Shown piece by piece: positions 1 through 10,408 of a stretch of DNA of 64,000 bases; the stretch's first letter is position 1; each line of letters starts with the position of its first letter. Location: NCBI GenBank assembly GCA_030998225.1, contig JAPYXD010000250.1:1860001-1924000 (forward strand), in the 5' to 3' direction. The notes under the pieces are model-generated. The model saw nothing but the letters and a program-made list of their open reading frames with translations. It ran no database searches and was not told where the DNA came from. Made by a program: the position numbers and the translations under genes. This DNA is from Diplolepis rosae. Its lineage: Eukaryota; Arthropoda; Insecta; Hymenoptera; Diplolepididae.

Positions 1-388
1 CAACGTCTCTCGGCTTGCGTTCATGTAGAACCCAATTCCCTTGCTTTTGAATGTATCCGGCTGCTTTTAAACGTTTTGAAATGGCTGCTTGAGAGACTCC
101 CACAGATTCTGCGAGTTCTTCTTGTGTTTGGCAACAATCCTCATCGAGTAATGCTTCCAGTTCTTCATCTTCAAAGTTTTTTGGCTGCCCAGGACGTTCT
201 TTGTCTTCCAAGCCAAAATCACCACTTTTAAATCGTGCAAACCACTTTTGGCACGTTTGCTCAGCTAGAGCATGTTTACCATAAACTTCCACCAAAATAC
301 GATGACTTTCGGCAGCAGTTTTTTTCATATCAAAGTAATGAAGAAGAACTCCCCGCAAAAACACTTTTTCACGCACAAAGTTCGACAT
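1..388 (-). CDS. mariner transposase, N-terminal part (cut by window edge)
   Basis: Reading leftward from the ATG at 388-386, 129 codons stay open to the window edge. The protein starts MSNFVREKVFLRG and carries two helix-turn-helix units typical of mariner DNA-binding domains. The first spans about residues 20-60 (KKTAAESHRILVEVYG then QTCQKWFARFKSGDF). The second is at about 90-110 (TQEELAESVGVSQAAISKRL). An acidic, proline-containing linker lies between them. The catalytic DD34D domain would lie left of base 1 and cannot be seen. In the transposon family this part binds the terminal inverted repeats. No stop or frameshift is visible in the part shown, so it is the least damaged mariner coding stretch here, but whether the element is intact is unknown. 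It resembles, but is not a close copy of, the mariner at 28016-28691. Confidence 0.85.
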   Translation of the reverse strand, partial: MSNFVREKVFLRGVLLHYFDMKKTAAESHRILVEVYGKHALAEQTCQKWFARFKSGDFGLEDKERPGQPKNFEDEELEALLDEDCCQTQEELAESVGVSQAAISKRLKAAGYIQKQGNWVLHERKPRDV

Positions 389-789
389 ATTTAAGTGAAA
401 AAAAATTATTGTTGTTTACGCTACAAATGAATGACGTATACTGAAAAAGACGCACAATGACAGTAGCTTTCCAACGCATGTTCGGAATATTGGAACGATG
501 GAATAATAATTAAGTTACGCGCTATCTCTTAGCAAACCGCACGAATTAAGTTATAGATCCAATACAAAGAGTAGGCATCAGTGACTGCAAAGATTTGCAT
601 AGAACGCTTCGAGACGTATGGATCTGTTTGACCCCAGTATGCTCTTCAAGTATATCAGAAGTGTTTTTTTCATGATTCTATATCAGCATTTTTTAGTTTC
701 ATTCAATCAAGAAAACCGTAAGAATAAAGTTCTGTGTCATACAAATTTTATTATATCGATTTTTTACGAGTAGAATAACCTTAATATAG
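389..789. other. mariner 5' flank plus unassigned AT-rich DNA
   Basis: The first ~70 bases are probably the 5' untranslated part and terminal repeat of the mariner at 1-388, but its inverted-repeat end cannot be fixed because the partner end is outside the window. The remainder shows no ORF, repeat or RNA that I recognise. Confidence 0.4.
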
Positions 790-894
790 AATACAATCGA
801 CCGCAAGACAAGGAAATTTTGCATGATGTGCGAACAGCCAATGTGCGAAGAACACCGTGCATTTCGTTGCAGCAATTGTGCGCGTATTGACTAA
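790..894 (+). pseudogene. piggyBac-like transposase, C-terminal Cys-rich domain only
   Basis: A 34-codon open frame ends at TAA 892-894 and contains Cys and His in the order C-x2-C, C-x2-H, C-x2-C (FCMMCEQPMC ... H ... CSNC). It is preceded by a basic run (RKTRK). This is the arrangement of the cysteine-rich domain that ends piggyBac transposases and follows a basic tail. A stop lies just upstream (787-789) and no DDD catalytic domain is visible, so only the last exon-equivalent of the gene survives. The assignment is from motif spacing alone. The piggyBac-type TTAA end 430 bases downstream supports it. Confidence 0.6.
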
Positions 895-1324
895 TCCTTC
901 TTTATCTTTTGAAACATAAAAATACATTTGTTTACAATTCAAATTGTATTTGTGTCTATTATTTCAAAAATGCCCACCTTCGATCGCTTAAACAAATACC
1001 TTTTATGAAGCATATACTTGAATGCTAATTTTTGTTTTGAAGCACACCTTTTCAAAAGTATGCAGTAAAATGTTCGTTAAACAATATAAAAAATAGCATT
1101 TTTTGACTCCCATTGTGGATTCTACTTGTTTTAACTATTAAAATTTATTCATATTGATCCGAAAACCATTTTTTCTCATTCTGAAAAATTCAAAAAAATG
1201 TATAAATTTGTATAGCTAAATTAATAGGGATCTTTAGATGCAGAGCGTACCCGAAGTGTTCCGGGTCTACTGACTCAGTATGCCCGTTGTTTCACATACA
1301 GGAAGTGTGCCATTTAAGGGTTAA
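895..1324 (+). mobile_element. 3' tail and terminus of a piggyBac-like element
   Basis: Non-coding AT-rich DNA follows the Cys-rich relic and ends with AAGGG before TTAA at 1321-1324. Read on the minus strand the end is CCCTTAAATGGCACACTTCC, resembling the TTAA-CCC... ends of piggyBac elements. The other terminus is not found in the window, so the boundary is inferred from this end alone. Confidence 0.4.
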
Positions 1325-1454
1325 CTCATTTCAATATAAACTTTAATAAAGCGATGTAATTCCAGGTTGGAACTTTAATCGACAAAGCAGTTAAGAAGAA
1401 ATACGGAAACTGTAGGTCATGTTGACCATGGCGGAATCGACATAATGGTATATA

Positions 1455-2374
1455 CACAGTGTGGTCTGAAAATAACCGAATTTTTAATTTAAATCATAGA
1501 ACACGTAGCGCCATATATTAAAAGTTGACAGCGTTAGAAAGGTACATTTTTCTTCTTTCAAGCGCAACCAAGTTCAAGCAAATCAGTTGGCAGGTCACAA
1601 AATTGCGCACGTTTAAATGTCAGTAGTTTTTATGGTTATGTCGTAAAGACATAATGGAACACAGAGCAAATATTAAATTTTGTTTTACACTCGGTAAAAA
1701 ATCTGCTGAGACTTACGAATTATTAAAAAAAGTTCATGGTGATGATTGTATGAGTCGCACTCAAATTTACACGATTTAAAAATGGCCGCGACGATTTAAA
1801 TGATGATCTAAGATCTGGACGACCAGAAGCATCAAATCGTGCTGAGTTAGTGGAAAAAGTACGTGAAATAATCGCTATGGATGCAAATTTCCCCGTGAGA
1901 ATGCTGGCAGAAGAATTAAATTCATCTTACTGTACAATCTACACAATATTAACTGAAAATTTGGATAAAAGAAAGGTCTGTGCACGTTTTGTTCCACATC
2001 AGTTAAATGCAACACCTCAAAAGACCAAAAAAATCAACGAATTTTTGATGAAAAAACAGATTTGTGTCATCGACCACCCTCCGTATTCGCCTGATTTATC
2101 ACCGTATGACTATTTTCTGTTCCCAAAACTGAAAACTGCAATGAAAGGAGCTTTTTACGATGACGTTCTAACCATTCAAGCAGCTGTGACGCAGGTGCTA
2201 AAGAACATCCCAAAAACCGAGTTTAAAAAGTCTATGGATAAATTGGATGATCGTTCCAAATCTTGTATTGAGTTAAATGGATCCTATTTTGAATTAATAT
2301 CAGCTTTGAAATATAATACCATTCTTGTTTTATTCCATAACCAAAAAGTTCGGTTATTTTTAGATCACACTGTG
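1455..2374 (+). mobile_element. mariner element, internally deleted
   Basis: Terminal inverted repeats of about 26 bp with two mismatches (CACAGTGTGGTCTGAAAATA at the left; its near-complement at the right end) are flanked by TA at 1453-1454 and 2375-2376. TA duplication is the rule for Tc1/mariner elements. At 920 bp it is about 350-400 bp short of a usual ~1.3-kb mariner. The missing part lies in the catalytic core of the transposase. Confidence 0.9.
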
Positions 2375-2377
2375 TAG
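1654..2377 (+). pseudogene. mariner transposase, frameshifted and internally deleted
   Basis: The frame starts MEHRANIKFCFTLGKKSAE, the conserved opening of many mariner transposases, and covers the first helix-turn-helix. A two-base loss near 1780 breaks the frame just before the motif that normally reads WF-K-x-GR. The second frame (1850-2377) continues through the second helix-turn-helix to VCARFVPHQL. It then jumps at about 2045 directly to the C-terminal motif HPPYSPDLSPYDYFLFPKLK, which holds the third catalytic Asp. The first two catalytic Asp residues are deleted, so the product could not transpose DNA. The stop lies inside the right terminal repeat/TA, an accident of the shifted frame or of the deletion. 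Confidence 0.88.
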
Positions 2378-2815
2378 CTTTAAAATAGGAAGGTTACACT
2401 GGCCTGGAAATTTTAACACTTTTTCTGTGACGGAATAGAGACATAGTGTTTTAGATATATTTTTGCACGCTGAACACGAATACGGAATCAGAAGTTGCCA
2501 GGTTTTTAAGGTTACTGATAACGAATCCTAGCTTTGCTTATCAAAAAACAAAATGGCGGAGTATTTCTTTGAAGAATTATTACATTTTTATAAATTTAGG
2601 CTATATAAGTAGGTCACTCGGTAAGTCCTGTCGTTCGGTATGAAGTCGGAGACAAATCAGTTTGTTCAAATACCTATAGATGATGCCTGAGAAGAGACGG
2701 TGAATCACCAAGAGTTGTCAGAAACAATCGCATACTATGGTAGTAATCGTATAATAATAGTATATATATTATGTATAATATAATATATATAATATTATAT
2801 ATATATATTATATGA
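2378..2815. other. unassigned AT-rich DNA with an (AT)n tract
   Basis: No gene is seen. An imperfect ATAT/TATA simple repeat occupies about 2758-2815 and marks the left border of repeat A1. Confidence 0.6.
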
Positions 2816-3570
2816 ATACCTAAGAGGAAAAGCTGGACATTTTTTTTAAGTTTAAAAGACTTGTACATAAATGTGTTGGGTGGAAGAATTGGATAAAAAA
2901 ATTCGCGTAGAAACATCGAACATCCCCCTTTTATGAGTATAAGCCGAACATGAGTCGTCTAGGGTGAAAAAGCGAACAAAGACGGGTTGCGAGGAAAAAC
3001 CGAACGTTGCGATGTTCGGTTTTTCTTCGCAACCTGTCTATATTCGCTTTTTCACCTGAGACGACTCATGTTCGGTTTTTGCACTTATGTTTTTTAAGAC
3101 TGAAAAATATGTATTATATTTTCTACGTGATATTGACATTTTTCGGAGTCGGGACTGTCTGCACATTATTTATTACCAGCTTTCTTTACGCGCTAACATT
3201 ACAACCGCGTATTTCGCGCTCAGACGTTTTGAAACGCATTGTGCATTATAAGAAATCTGCCAATCGTGTCTTATTACATGAAGCGTACATCGGATTATTT
3301 TTATTTATAGATGATTATGATTTCTTGCAATTGTTATTCAATAATCTTAACGAAATTCCATGAGAAAATAATTGCCTAATTGTTATCTACGTTGTTTAAT
3401 AAGAATTTTCAAATTCGTGCCAAAAATGATTATTTTCCAATTTTTGTAAGTTTTAAAAAAAGTAGTTAAAAAGAGTAGTAACAATTTTTCAAATTTGTGA
3501 TGAAATTCGACTTTCGAAGTCATTTTTCTAACGTCACTTCATCAGAAAACTTATAATAAACCTATTCGAT
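2816..3570. repeat. repeat A, copy 1 (inverted relative to 12706-13640)
   Basis: About 750 bp match, in opposite orientation, the segment 12706-13640 across their whole length. A 133-bp near-perfect hairpin (2944-3076) built on CCGAACATGAGTCGTCT and its complement is present in both. An open frame of 118 codons (3007-3363) crosses the hairpin. In copy 2 its first ~85 residues are recognisable but differ by several amino-acid changes, so I do not treat it as a gene. The right end of the homology stops exactly where the R1-like retrotransposon begins, at about 3571. Confidence 0.75.
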
Positions 3571-3803
3571 TGTGCTTCAGGTGCCAGGGATATGGGCATG
3601 TGTCGCGTGGCTGCACGCTTCCAGGCAGGAAGGATGCCTGCTGGAGGTGTGGGGGCGCGTCACACGTGGCCAAGGAGTGCAAGGCTTCCCCTCGGTACCT
3701 GACTTGCACTGATAGGGGCGAAAAAGATGTCGCCCATGCTTCGGGGAGCGGTTCTTGCCCAATATTCAGGGCGGAACTCCGGAGGTTGAGGGGTGGAAAG
3801 TGA
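3571..3803 (+). pseudogene. R1-like ORF1, C-terminal zinc-knuckle region
   Basis: The frame entering from the truncated 5' end encodes CFRCQGYGHVSRGC, then CWRCGGASHVAKEC, then a third Cys/His cluster ending SGSCPIF, and stops at TGA 3801-3803. Three consecutive CCHC knuckles near the C-terminus are characteristic of ORF1 proteins of the R1/I group, which bind element RNA. There is no start codon for it in the copy, since the first several hundred codons are missing. ORF2 begins in the next frame at the stop, as in related elements. Confidence 0.82.
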
Positions 3804-6577
3804 AATTTCTACAGCTCAACCTCGGAAGAGGGAAGGAAGCCCAGAACCTTCTGATGCAGACTACCAAGGAGAAGAGGGCCAATGTGTTGCTCATTAGTGA
3901 GCAACACAAATGGTCCGAAAACTGTGCTTGGTACCAGGATGCATCAAGGAGGGCTGGGATCCTTGTCTGCAGCCCTGATTTGAGCATCGTGGATTTCGTG
4001 GAGACCGATGCGGGGTTCATTTAGGTGGAGATGGCGGGAGTACGTGTGTACAGCTGCTACTTCTCCCCCAACGATCCTTTCGAGATCTTTGAGACCCAGA
4101 TCCTCCTCGTTGAGGAAAGCCTCAAAAAGGCTCGTGGGCGGTCCCTTATTGCGGGCGACTTTAATAGTAAGTCGCCCGAGTGGGGAGAAGCCCGTCTGGA
4201 CAGGAGGGGAATCTTGGTCGGTGAGATGGTCGCCAGGAATGACCTGATTGTATTGAATCGGGGCAGGGATTTTACGTTCAGACGAGGAGCGGGGGGGTCC
4301 ACGATGTAATAACATTGAGCGACCATCAGTGCATTGAGTTTAGCATCCAGGAACGGAGTCACCCAGTGAATACGAGAATGGGCGGCAAGGTAAGGAGCCC
4401 CTCCTGGAACACGAGACGACTCAGCAGGGAAAGACTTCGCGAACACCTCGAAGAAACCAGGCTCATCGATGAGCTTGGTTGGGTCTGCCCTGCTGGATCG
4501 TTAGAAGCTACTGTGCGCTCGGCGAGGAAGAAGGTGGTCGCGGCTTGCGAATACTCGATGCCTTGTCGTGAGCGCAGGCAAGCCAAGGGTTCGATGTACT
4601 GGTGGAACGACCAATTGGCAGCCCTACGTCGAGAATGCCTCGCAGCGCGGCGAAAATTCATCCGTTCAAAGGGGGATGCTACGCTGCACGAGGCATGGAA
4701 AGGGGCAAAAACAGCTTTGAGGCGAGGCATAAAGAAAAGCCGACTTCAATGCTGGAAAGATTTGATCGGTGAGGTCGAGAAGGACCCATGGTGTCTCCCG
4801 TTCAAAATAGTCACCAATAGATTGGTGGCTAGAAGAAAGACCCCGGGCCTGGATGATCCCGATCGAGTCAAGTACATTGTGCGAAGCTTGTTTCCACACG
4901 TGGAGCCGTTCCAAAGACAGGACCGAAATTCCTGCGTGGTCCGGCGCGAAGAACTCTTCACTCTCGAAGAACTAAAGAGAGCAGGTGGAAGGCTTAAGGC
5001 AAATACAGCGCCGGGTATCGGCGGGGTGCCGAACGAGATCCTCAAAGAGGTAATCGGGGCATACCCGGAGATCTTCCTAGAAGCCTTTAACTCCTGTCTT
5101 CGGGAGAGGAGGTTCTTCGCAGATTGGAAGAAGTAGAGGTTGGTCCTGCTGAGGAAGGGCAACAAACCTCTAGGGGTTGCCTCGTCGTATAGACCAATAT
5201 TCAGGAAAGGCAGGTCCACTGTGGACGCCATCCAAGCTGTGGTTAACATCGCCACAAATGCAAGGAAAGGAACTGGTAAGCGTAAGGGATTCGGTGCGTT
5301 GATTAGCATTGACATACGCAATGCGTTAAATACCACGAGATGGGACATCTGCATCGAGGCGATGATGCGGAAAAAGGTTCCAGACTACCTGTTGCGAATG
5401 ATAGATGACTATCTGAGCGACAGGTGGGTGATATACAAGGGCGACAAATGGTCTCTCAAAGAAGAGATGACATGTGGCGCTCTTCAAGGATCGCGGGTGG
5501 GTCCACTCGTTTGGAACATCATGTACGATGACTTTCTGCGCATGGACCTACCTGCTGGAACGAGCATTGTCGGCTTCGCGGATGACGCACTTGTCGTGTG
5601 CGCCGCTGACGACGTCGGAATCCTAGAGCTGAGGATCAATGAAAGTCTGTGGCGAGCGAAGCGCTGGTTGGATAGCAGAGGCCTTAAAATGGAACCTGAG
5701 AAAACCGAGGCTTTGCTCGTTACGGACAGGATATCCTTCCAATACCCGAGGATCGTTCTCGGAGAGCATGAAGTCGAGTGGAAAACAAGCATTAAGTACC
5801 TGGGGGTGCAGCTGGATCGTAGGCTTAGCTTTGGCGAACACCTAAAGATCGCAGCTGCCAAAGCTACCCAATGTGGAGCAAACTTGGCCCGGCTTATGCC
5901 AAACATTGGTGGACCCAGGGAAGCGAAAAGAAGATAGGTGGCGAGCGTGGTCCAATCGAAGCTGCTTTATGCAGCTCCGGTCTGGGCCAATGCATTGCAA
6001 AACCATGCTATCCAGAAGAAGCTGTTCTCGGCGCAGAGACTTGTCGCGCTGAGAATAGTTTCAGCATATAGAGCCATCTCGACAAACGCTGTGTTGGTCC
6101 TGGCGAGCGTCCCGCCAATAGATTTATTGGCGGAGGAAAGGCAGGAAACCTTTTAGCTTCGCAAGGAGCTTACCTGCGCAGACATGGAGATGGGCCTACC
6201 GCCTGATCCCGGAGCTCGCCACCTGGCTGAACAGAAAGCACGGGGAAGTCGGGTTTTACTTGGCGCAAGCGCTCTCGGGCCATGGCTGTATTAACGCGTA
6301 CCTGAGGCGCTTTAAGAAGAGAGACGAGGAGACGTGTTGCTACTGCGATTTCCCGGTGGATAACGCAGAGCACGCACTCTTCGTCTGCGCAAAATGGGGT
6401 GTGGCTAGGGAGGTCCTCGGTCAGGCGGTGGGTTCCGAACTTACCCCTGACACGATGGTCCCTCTCATGCTCCAGTCTGAGCGGTTCTGGACGCTCATCG
6501 AGTCATTCGTCAAACTTGTGATGAAGACGAGAGAACTTGATGGGCGTCGAGAGCAAAAGAACGGGGAGGGCCAGTAG
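3802..6577 (+). pseudogene. R1-like ORF2: endonuclease-reverse transcriptase
   Basis: The product would nick target DNA and copy the element RNA into it. Endonuclease: VKFLQLNLGRGKEAQ at the start, GDFNSKSPEWG near 4150 and SDHQCIEF near 4315. Reverse transcriptase: about 4980-5700, with the active-site FADD at 5574-5585 and LQGSRVGPLVWN before it. C-terminal zinc motif CCYCDFPVDNAEH...C lies at 6339-6395. Lesions seen: in-frame TAG stops at 4022, 5134 and 5935; frameshifts near 4305 and 6150; and a deletion near 5190 that joins SYRPI to FRKGRSTVDAI, removing roughly 40 residues of the early RT palm. The protein is dead as it stands. High GC content and strong motif conservation suggest a fairly recent arrival compared with its AT-rich surroundings. 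Confidence 0.9.
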
Positions 6578-6655
6578 AAATCGCATCGGGGCCTGCACCC
6601 GCGGTCCTGCGTCTCAGGTAGACTTGGCTGTCCGCGTCGTTCGAGGGAGAAATCG

Positions 6656-7650
6656 AATCGATTTTCTGTATACATTTCAGTAACTTTTTAATAAATTACA
6701 TGATTAAAATAATTTATTTTCTTCCAAATCTCTCAAAAAGAAAAAACAGTCGTAGACTTTATTTAAGGAAACGATTTTGCAGAACAACGCTTATTTCGTA
6801 TCTCACATATTTTGGTGAAAAAAATCGAATTTTATTAATATTAAAAATCAAAACATAAAATATACCTCCTGTCCCGAAATGTCTTAATGAGAATTTGTTG
6901 ACCTCATTTAGGCAAATAATTTTCCATCTAAACTTTTTTTTTTATCTCACATATTTTGTTTAAAAAATGGAATTTTTGAATTTTAATCGTATTTTTTGGA
7001 ATTGAAACGAAAAATATTTGTTTTATCAGAAACTGCGACAGACAAAATTTCTAGATCTTTTTGAAACGAACAACTTTGTATTCTTAAAAAGTATTAAAAA
7101 AAAAAATATGCATCTTATGAAAAAATGTTATAATTCAAATTTGTAGGACTTTATGTAGAAAATAATATTGTATCATAACGTTTTTTCGTATCTCGTATAA
7201 TTTAACTGGAAAATGGAATTTTGATATTGACTTTTTTCGAATTTGAATATGCTGTAACATTTCTAATTTTGATTTAATCAGAAAATGTTGTCAGAATAAT
7301 TTTTAGAGATTTATGGGCACTATCTAAAACCAGTATTAAAATTTTTGATTTTTTCAAAAAATTATTTTCAAAAACACAAAAGTAGTGCTCAACCACTTAA
7401 TTTTGATTGGATGTGGCTGGTCAACGAACTTGTTCTTACTTTTTCGGCTCTGATAAAGTGTACCAAAGCTCATTCAAATCTGATAATTCTATTGAGAGTT
7501 ATGCCGCACACGACCTACAGACAGACAGACAGACACTTTCGTAAAAACCCTTTTTTCTGACTCAGGGGGTCTCAAAACGTAAAGATTTGATGAAAATTTC
7601 GAAAGTCATTTTTCACATAAAACTAATACCTTCTCATCCATGATGAGAAT
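6656..7650 (+). repeat. repeat family B, copy 1
   Basis: About 1 kb matches 28889-29874 on the opposite strand, and 30031-30466 in part. Hallmarks are runs of the type 'gtatctcacatattt', a (CAGA)n tract followed by CACTTTCGTAAAAACC, and an end reading ATGATGAGAATGT. The family has no coding capacity that I can see. Its left part is directly joined to the R1-like 3' end. The (CAGA)n-containing motif is a common constituent of arthropod repeats (general knowledge, not searched). Confidence 0.75.
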
Positions 7651-8465
7651 GTAAAAAAAAAAAAGGTTAACTATGGAGAAGTCAACTGGATACTTTCAAA
7701 AATATGAATTCATTGCAGACATATATAACTGTAAAGTATTTTATTTATTTTCTTATTTTTTCTCAGCAAAAGCAATATTGGAATTTTTCAAACTTTTTTA
7801 TTTGAACTTTATCCTTAAGCAGTATGTAAGAAAGAAATTGCACATCAATTCCAAGAATTTTGTTCGATTTTGTAGAAATTAAGCTTCAAAATTAGTCCAA
7901 GAACAATAAAAAATGTTGATTATTTCGAAAGTTATTTAAAATTTAAGAAAGCATTGAAATTTTGACTTTTTCTGCAATAACTTCTTCAAAAATTAAAAAA
8001 CGAATTCATGCTGGGCTCATTTTATGAAGAATTTTGATAGCTTTGAATTTAATTAAGAGAACAAATCTGTTCACTTACATAATACAAATTAAGATAATTT
8101 AAGCAATTATCGAAAAACAGGTGGTCCCAAAATGTTGACCGGTAGTGTACATAGCGCGCCAGCACACGCCCACAACGACCGGCTGTTTGTAAAACACACA
8201 CAAGCTTCGACGAATTTTTCACGCGTGAATCTTACGATTTTTCGAATGTTTTCTATTAGAGATGAAAATTTTAAAGTAAATTAAAAAAAATTAAACTGCA
8301 GATAATCGAAACTTTTGAAAAAAGGTAGATATCATGGCAATTTTTAAATGTCCGAGAAAAACTTCAACTACGTTCCATACAATATTTGAAATCTTTAGGG
8401 ATTCATAAGTTTTGTATCGTTATGGACGTTCACGAAAATTATGAATAAATTTTCTTGCAATTCTT
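7651..8465. other. AT-rich DNA with a single Tc1-like terminus
   Basis: No gene is seen. At 8120-8147 a sequence GTGGTCCCAAAATGTTGACC followed by GGTAGTGTA looks like the outer end of a Tc1-type element. A similar end, reading outward the other way, lies at 16427-16455 inside element F. I find no partner close by, so each is recorded as an orphan end. 8148-8465 is unassigned. Confidence 0.4.
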
Positions 8466-9152
8466 CCCAGGCGGAAAAGTCGGACTTATGCTGGATCTTA
8501 CAAACGACATTGTACCGCGCCAGTTGTAAATAAGGAGCAATGCCAGTACTGATCTTTAGTACCGCGCCGAGCGTTGGCGCGGTACTGGTATAGTACTGCC
8601 CTAGTATGGAGTCAAATGCTGGCTAAAAGCCGACTTAGGGATTCATGACGAGCGTTCGCGCGGTACTGGTGTAGTACTGCCCCAGTATGGAGTCCAAATG
8701 CTGGCTAGAGGCCGACTGAGGGATTTATGGCCAGCGTTGGCACGGTACTAGTATAGTACTGCCCCAGTATGGAGTCAAATGCTGACTAGAATCCGACTTA
8801 GGGATTTATGCCGAGCGCTGGCGCGGTACTAGTATAGTACTGCCCCAGTATGGAGTCAAAAGCTGGCTAGAAGCCGACTGAGGGATTTATGCCGAGCGTT
8901 GGCGCGGTACTAGTGTAGTACTGCCCCAGTATGTAATCCAAATGCTGCCTAGAAGCCGACTTAGGGATTCATAACGAGCGTTGGCGTGGTAATGGTTTAG
9001 TACCCAGGCGGAAAAGTCGGACTTATGCCGGATCTTACGAACGGCATTGTACCGCGCCAGTTTTAAATGAGGAGCAAGGCCAGTACTGATCATTAGTACC
9101 GCACCGAGCGTTGGCGCAGTACTGATTAATACTGCCCCAGTATGGAGTCCAT
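8466..9152. repeat. 81-bp tandem array inside a direct repeat
   Basis: Five units of 81-82 bp run from 8569 to about 8976, each with the pattern GAGCGTTGGCGCGGTACT ... GTACTGCCCCAGTATGGAGTC ... GCCGACT-AGGGATT-AT. Starts fall at 8569, 8650, 8732, 8813, 8894 and 8976. The array is bracketed by two direct copies of a ~110-bp block beginning CCCAGGCGGAAAAGTCGGAC at 8468 and at 9004. Units are GC-rich and contain short palindromes around GTAC. Related GTAC-rich sequence occurs at 11925-12155. It is probably the subterminal repeat zone of a DNA transposon beginning CCCAGG, but no transposase is present. Confidence 0.85.
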
Positions 9153-9304
9153 GTGTACTATTTTTTTTAATAGTACTTCATAAGTTGAAATAACTTATCG
9201 CGAACTTGAATACATAATTTCGTTATGAGATAATTTTCTTGAATCCAAAGTTTCATCGTATTTTTGGAATTGAAAAAACTCAAAATTATTAGATTCTGAA
9301 CATA

Positions 9305-10406
9305 ACACCTGTATCAATAAGTCCCGGGACTAACCAAGAAAAACACATTTTTTTGGCAAAACTCGACTTTATTCGTCAACATAGTCTCCTTGAAAAGCAA
9401 AACAATCAGTCCAGCGCTTCTCTAACATTTCAATACCTTTCTTGTAGAACGATTTATCTTTGGCCTCGAAATAAGCGTTCGTTTCGGTGATGACTTCCTC
9501 GTTGGAGTAGAATCTCTTTCCTTGGAGCATTTTGTGAGGTCTGCAAACAGATAGTAGTCGCTGGAGTCCAGATCCGGTGAATATGGTGGGTGCGGAAGCA
9601 ATTCGAAGCTCAATTCATTCAATTTCACCCTGGTAGCGAGCGACCTGTGACAAGGCGCATTGTCTTGGTAAAAGAGCACTTTTTTCTTCTTCATTTGGAG
9701 CCGTTTCTAACCGATTTCATTCTTCAAACGCAGTATAGTGATGGATCCAGGTTTCGTCCATTGTCATATACCGACGCAAAAAATTCGGTTTATTTCGGCG
9801 AAACAACTCCAAACAGCTCTCGGATTCAACGACACGTTGTCGTTTTTGATCCACCGTGAGCAAACGCGGCACCCACTTTGACAGTAGCTTCCTCATAGAC
9901 AAATGTTCATGCAAAATAGCGTATATACTGCCGTATGATATCTTTAAGATGTCAGCTATCTCACGCAATTTTAATTTACGGTTTTCGAAAACGATTTAGT
10001 GGACTTTTCTGATGGTTTCCGGTGTAACTACCTTATTTGGCCGGCTGGAGCGTTCAGCATCTTCATTGTCTGTACGACCGCGTTTAAACTCAGCATACCA
10101 CCGACAAATGGTTGTTTTTGATGGAGCAGAGTCCCCGTAGCACTTTTCACGCCATTGCTGAGCTTGCACTGTGTTTTTTTCATCAAAAAGCAATGGTAAA
10201 TCAACACACGAAATTGTTTTGAATCCATTGTTTTGAGAATATCAAGACTAGCTTCGCTTGAATAACTGTAACTCGTGGAAAAACATCTGAATGTCATGAA
10301 ATTTTGACAGGTATCTTTTGAAGGTTGGTACTCATGAAAAATCATACAGAACTTTTGTTGGCAACGCCATCTATGTGTCACTCCCGGGAATTATTGATCC
10401 ACGTGT
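9305..10406 (-). mobile_element. mariner element, internally deleted
   Basis: Terminal inverted repeats read ACACCTGTATCAATAAGTCC at the left and the near-complement at the right end (GGAATTATTGATCCACGTGT). TA dinucleotides flank at 9303-9304 and 10407-10408. Length is 1102 bp against about 1.3 kb for a full element. It lies on the minus strand. Confidence 0.9.
9422..10228 (-). pseudogene. mariner transposase (DD34D), broken
   Basis: The start is taken at the ATG at 10228-10226 (MDSKQFRVLIYHCFLMKK), as usual for this subfamily. The helix-turn-helix region follows (TICRWYAEFKRGRTD; LREIADILKISYGSIYAIL). The catalytic residues are all recognisable: first Asp in MTMDETWIHHYT, second in VLFYQDNAPCHRS, third in the DSSDYYLF segment. 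The last two are separated by 34 residues, the DD34D rule. Breaks: a frameshift in a poly(A) run near 10170, an in-frame stop at 9998-9996, a stop at 9719-9717, and a deletion joining the first Asp region to KKKKVLFYQDN, removing roughly 60-70 residues between catalytic Asp 1 and 2. Confidence 0.9.
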
Positions 10407-10408
10407 TA

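Larger units (their letters stand above)
3571..6655 (+). mobile_element. R1-clade non-LTR retrotransposon, 5'-truncated and broken
   Basis: A GC-richer 3.1-kb block in AT-rich surroundings holds the end of ORF1 (zinc knuckles) and all domains of ORF2 in order: APE-type endonuclease, reverse transcriptase and a C-terminal Cys/His motif. The 5' end is truncated inside ORF1, as is usual when target-primed reverse transcription stops early. No 28S rRNA sequence flanks it, so it is an R1-clade element outside rDNA or a displaced copy. The 3' end is placed near 6655, where homology to repeat B begins. No poly(A) tail is visible. Confidence 0.88.

Noticed and set aside
3007..3363. 118-codon open frame in repeat A copy 1, partly kept in copy 2
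   Set aside because: It runs through a hairpin arm, differs between copies mostly by amino-acid-changing substitutions, and has no recognisable domain.
8466..9152. CRISPR-like regular repeats
   Set aside because: Units are head-to-tail 81-bp repeats without unique spacers, in a eukaryotic setting.
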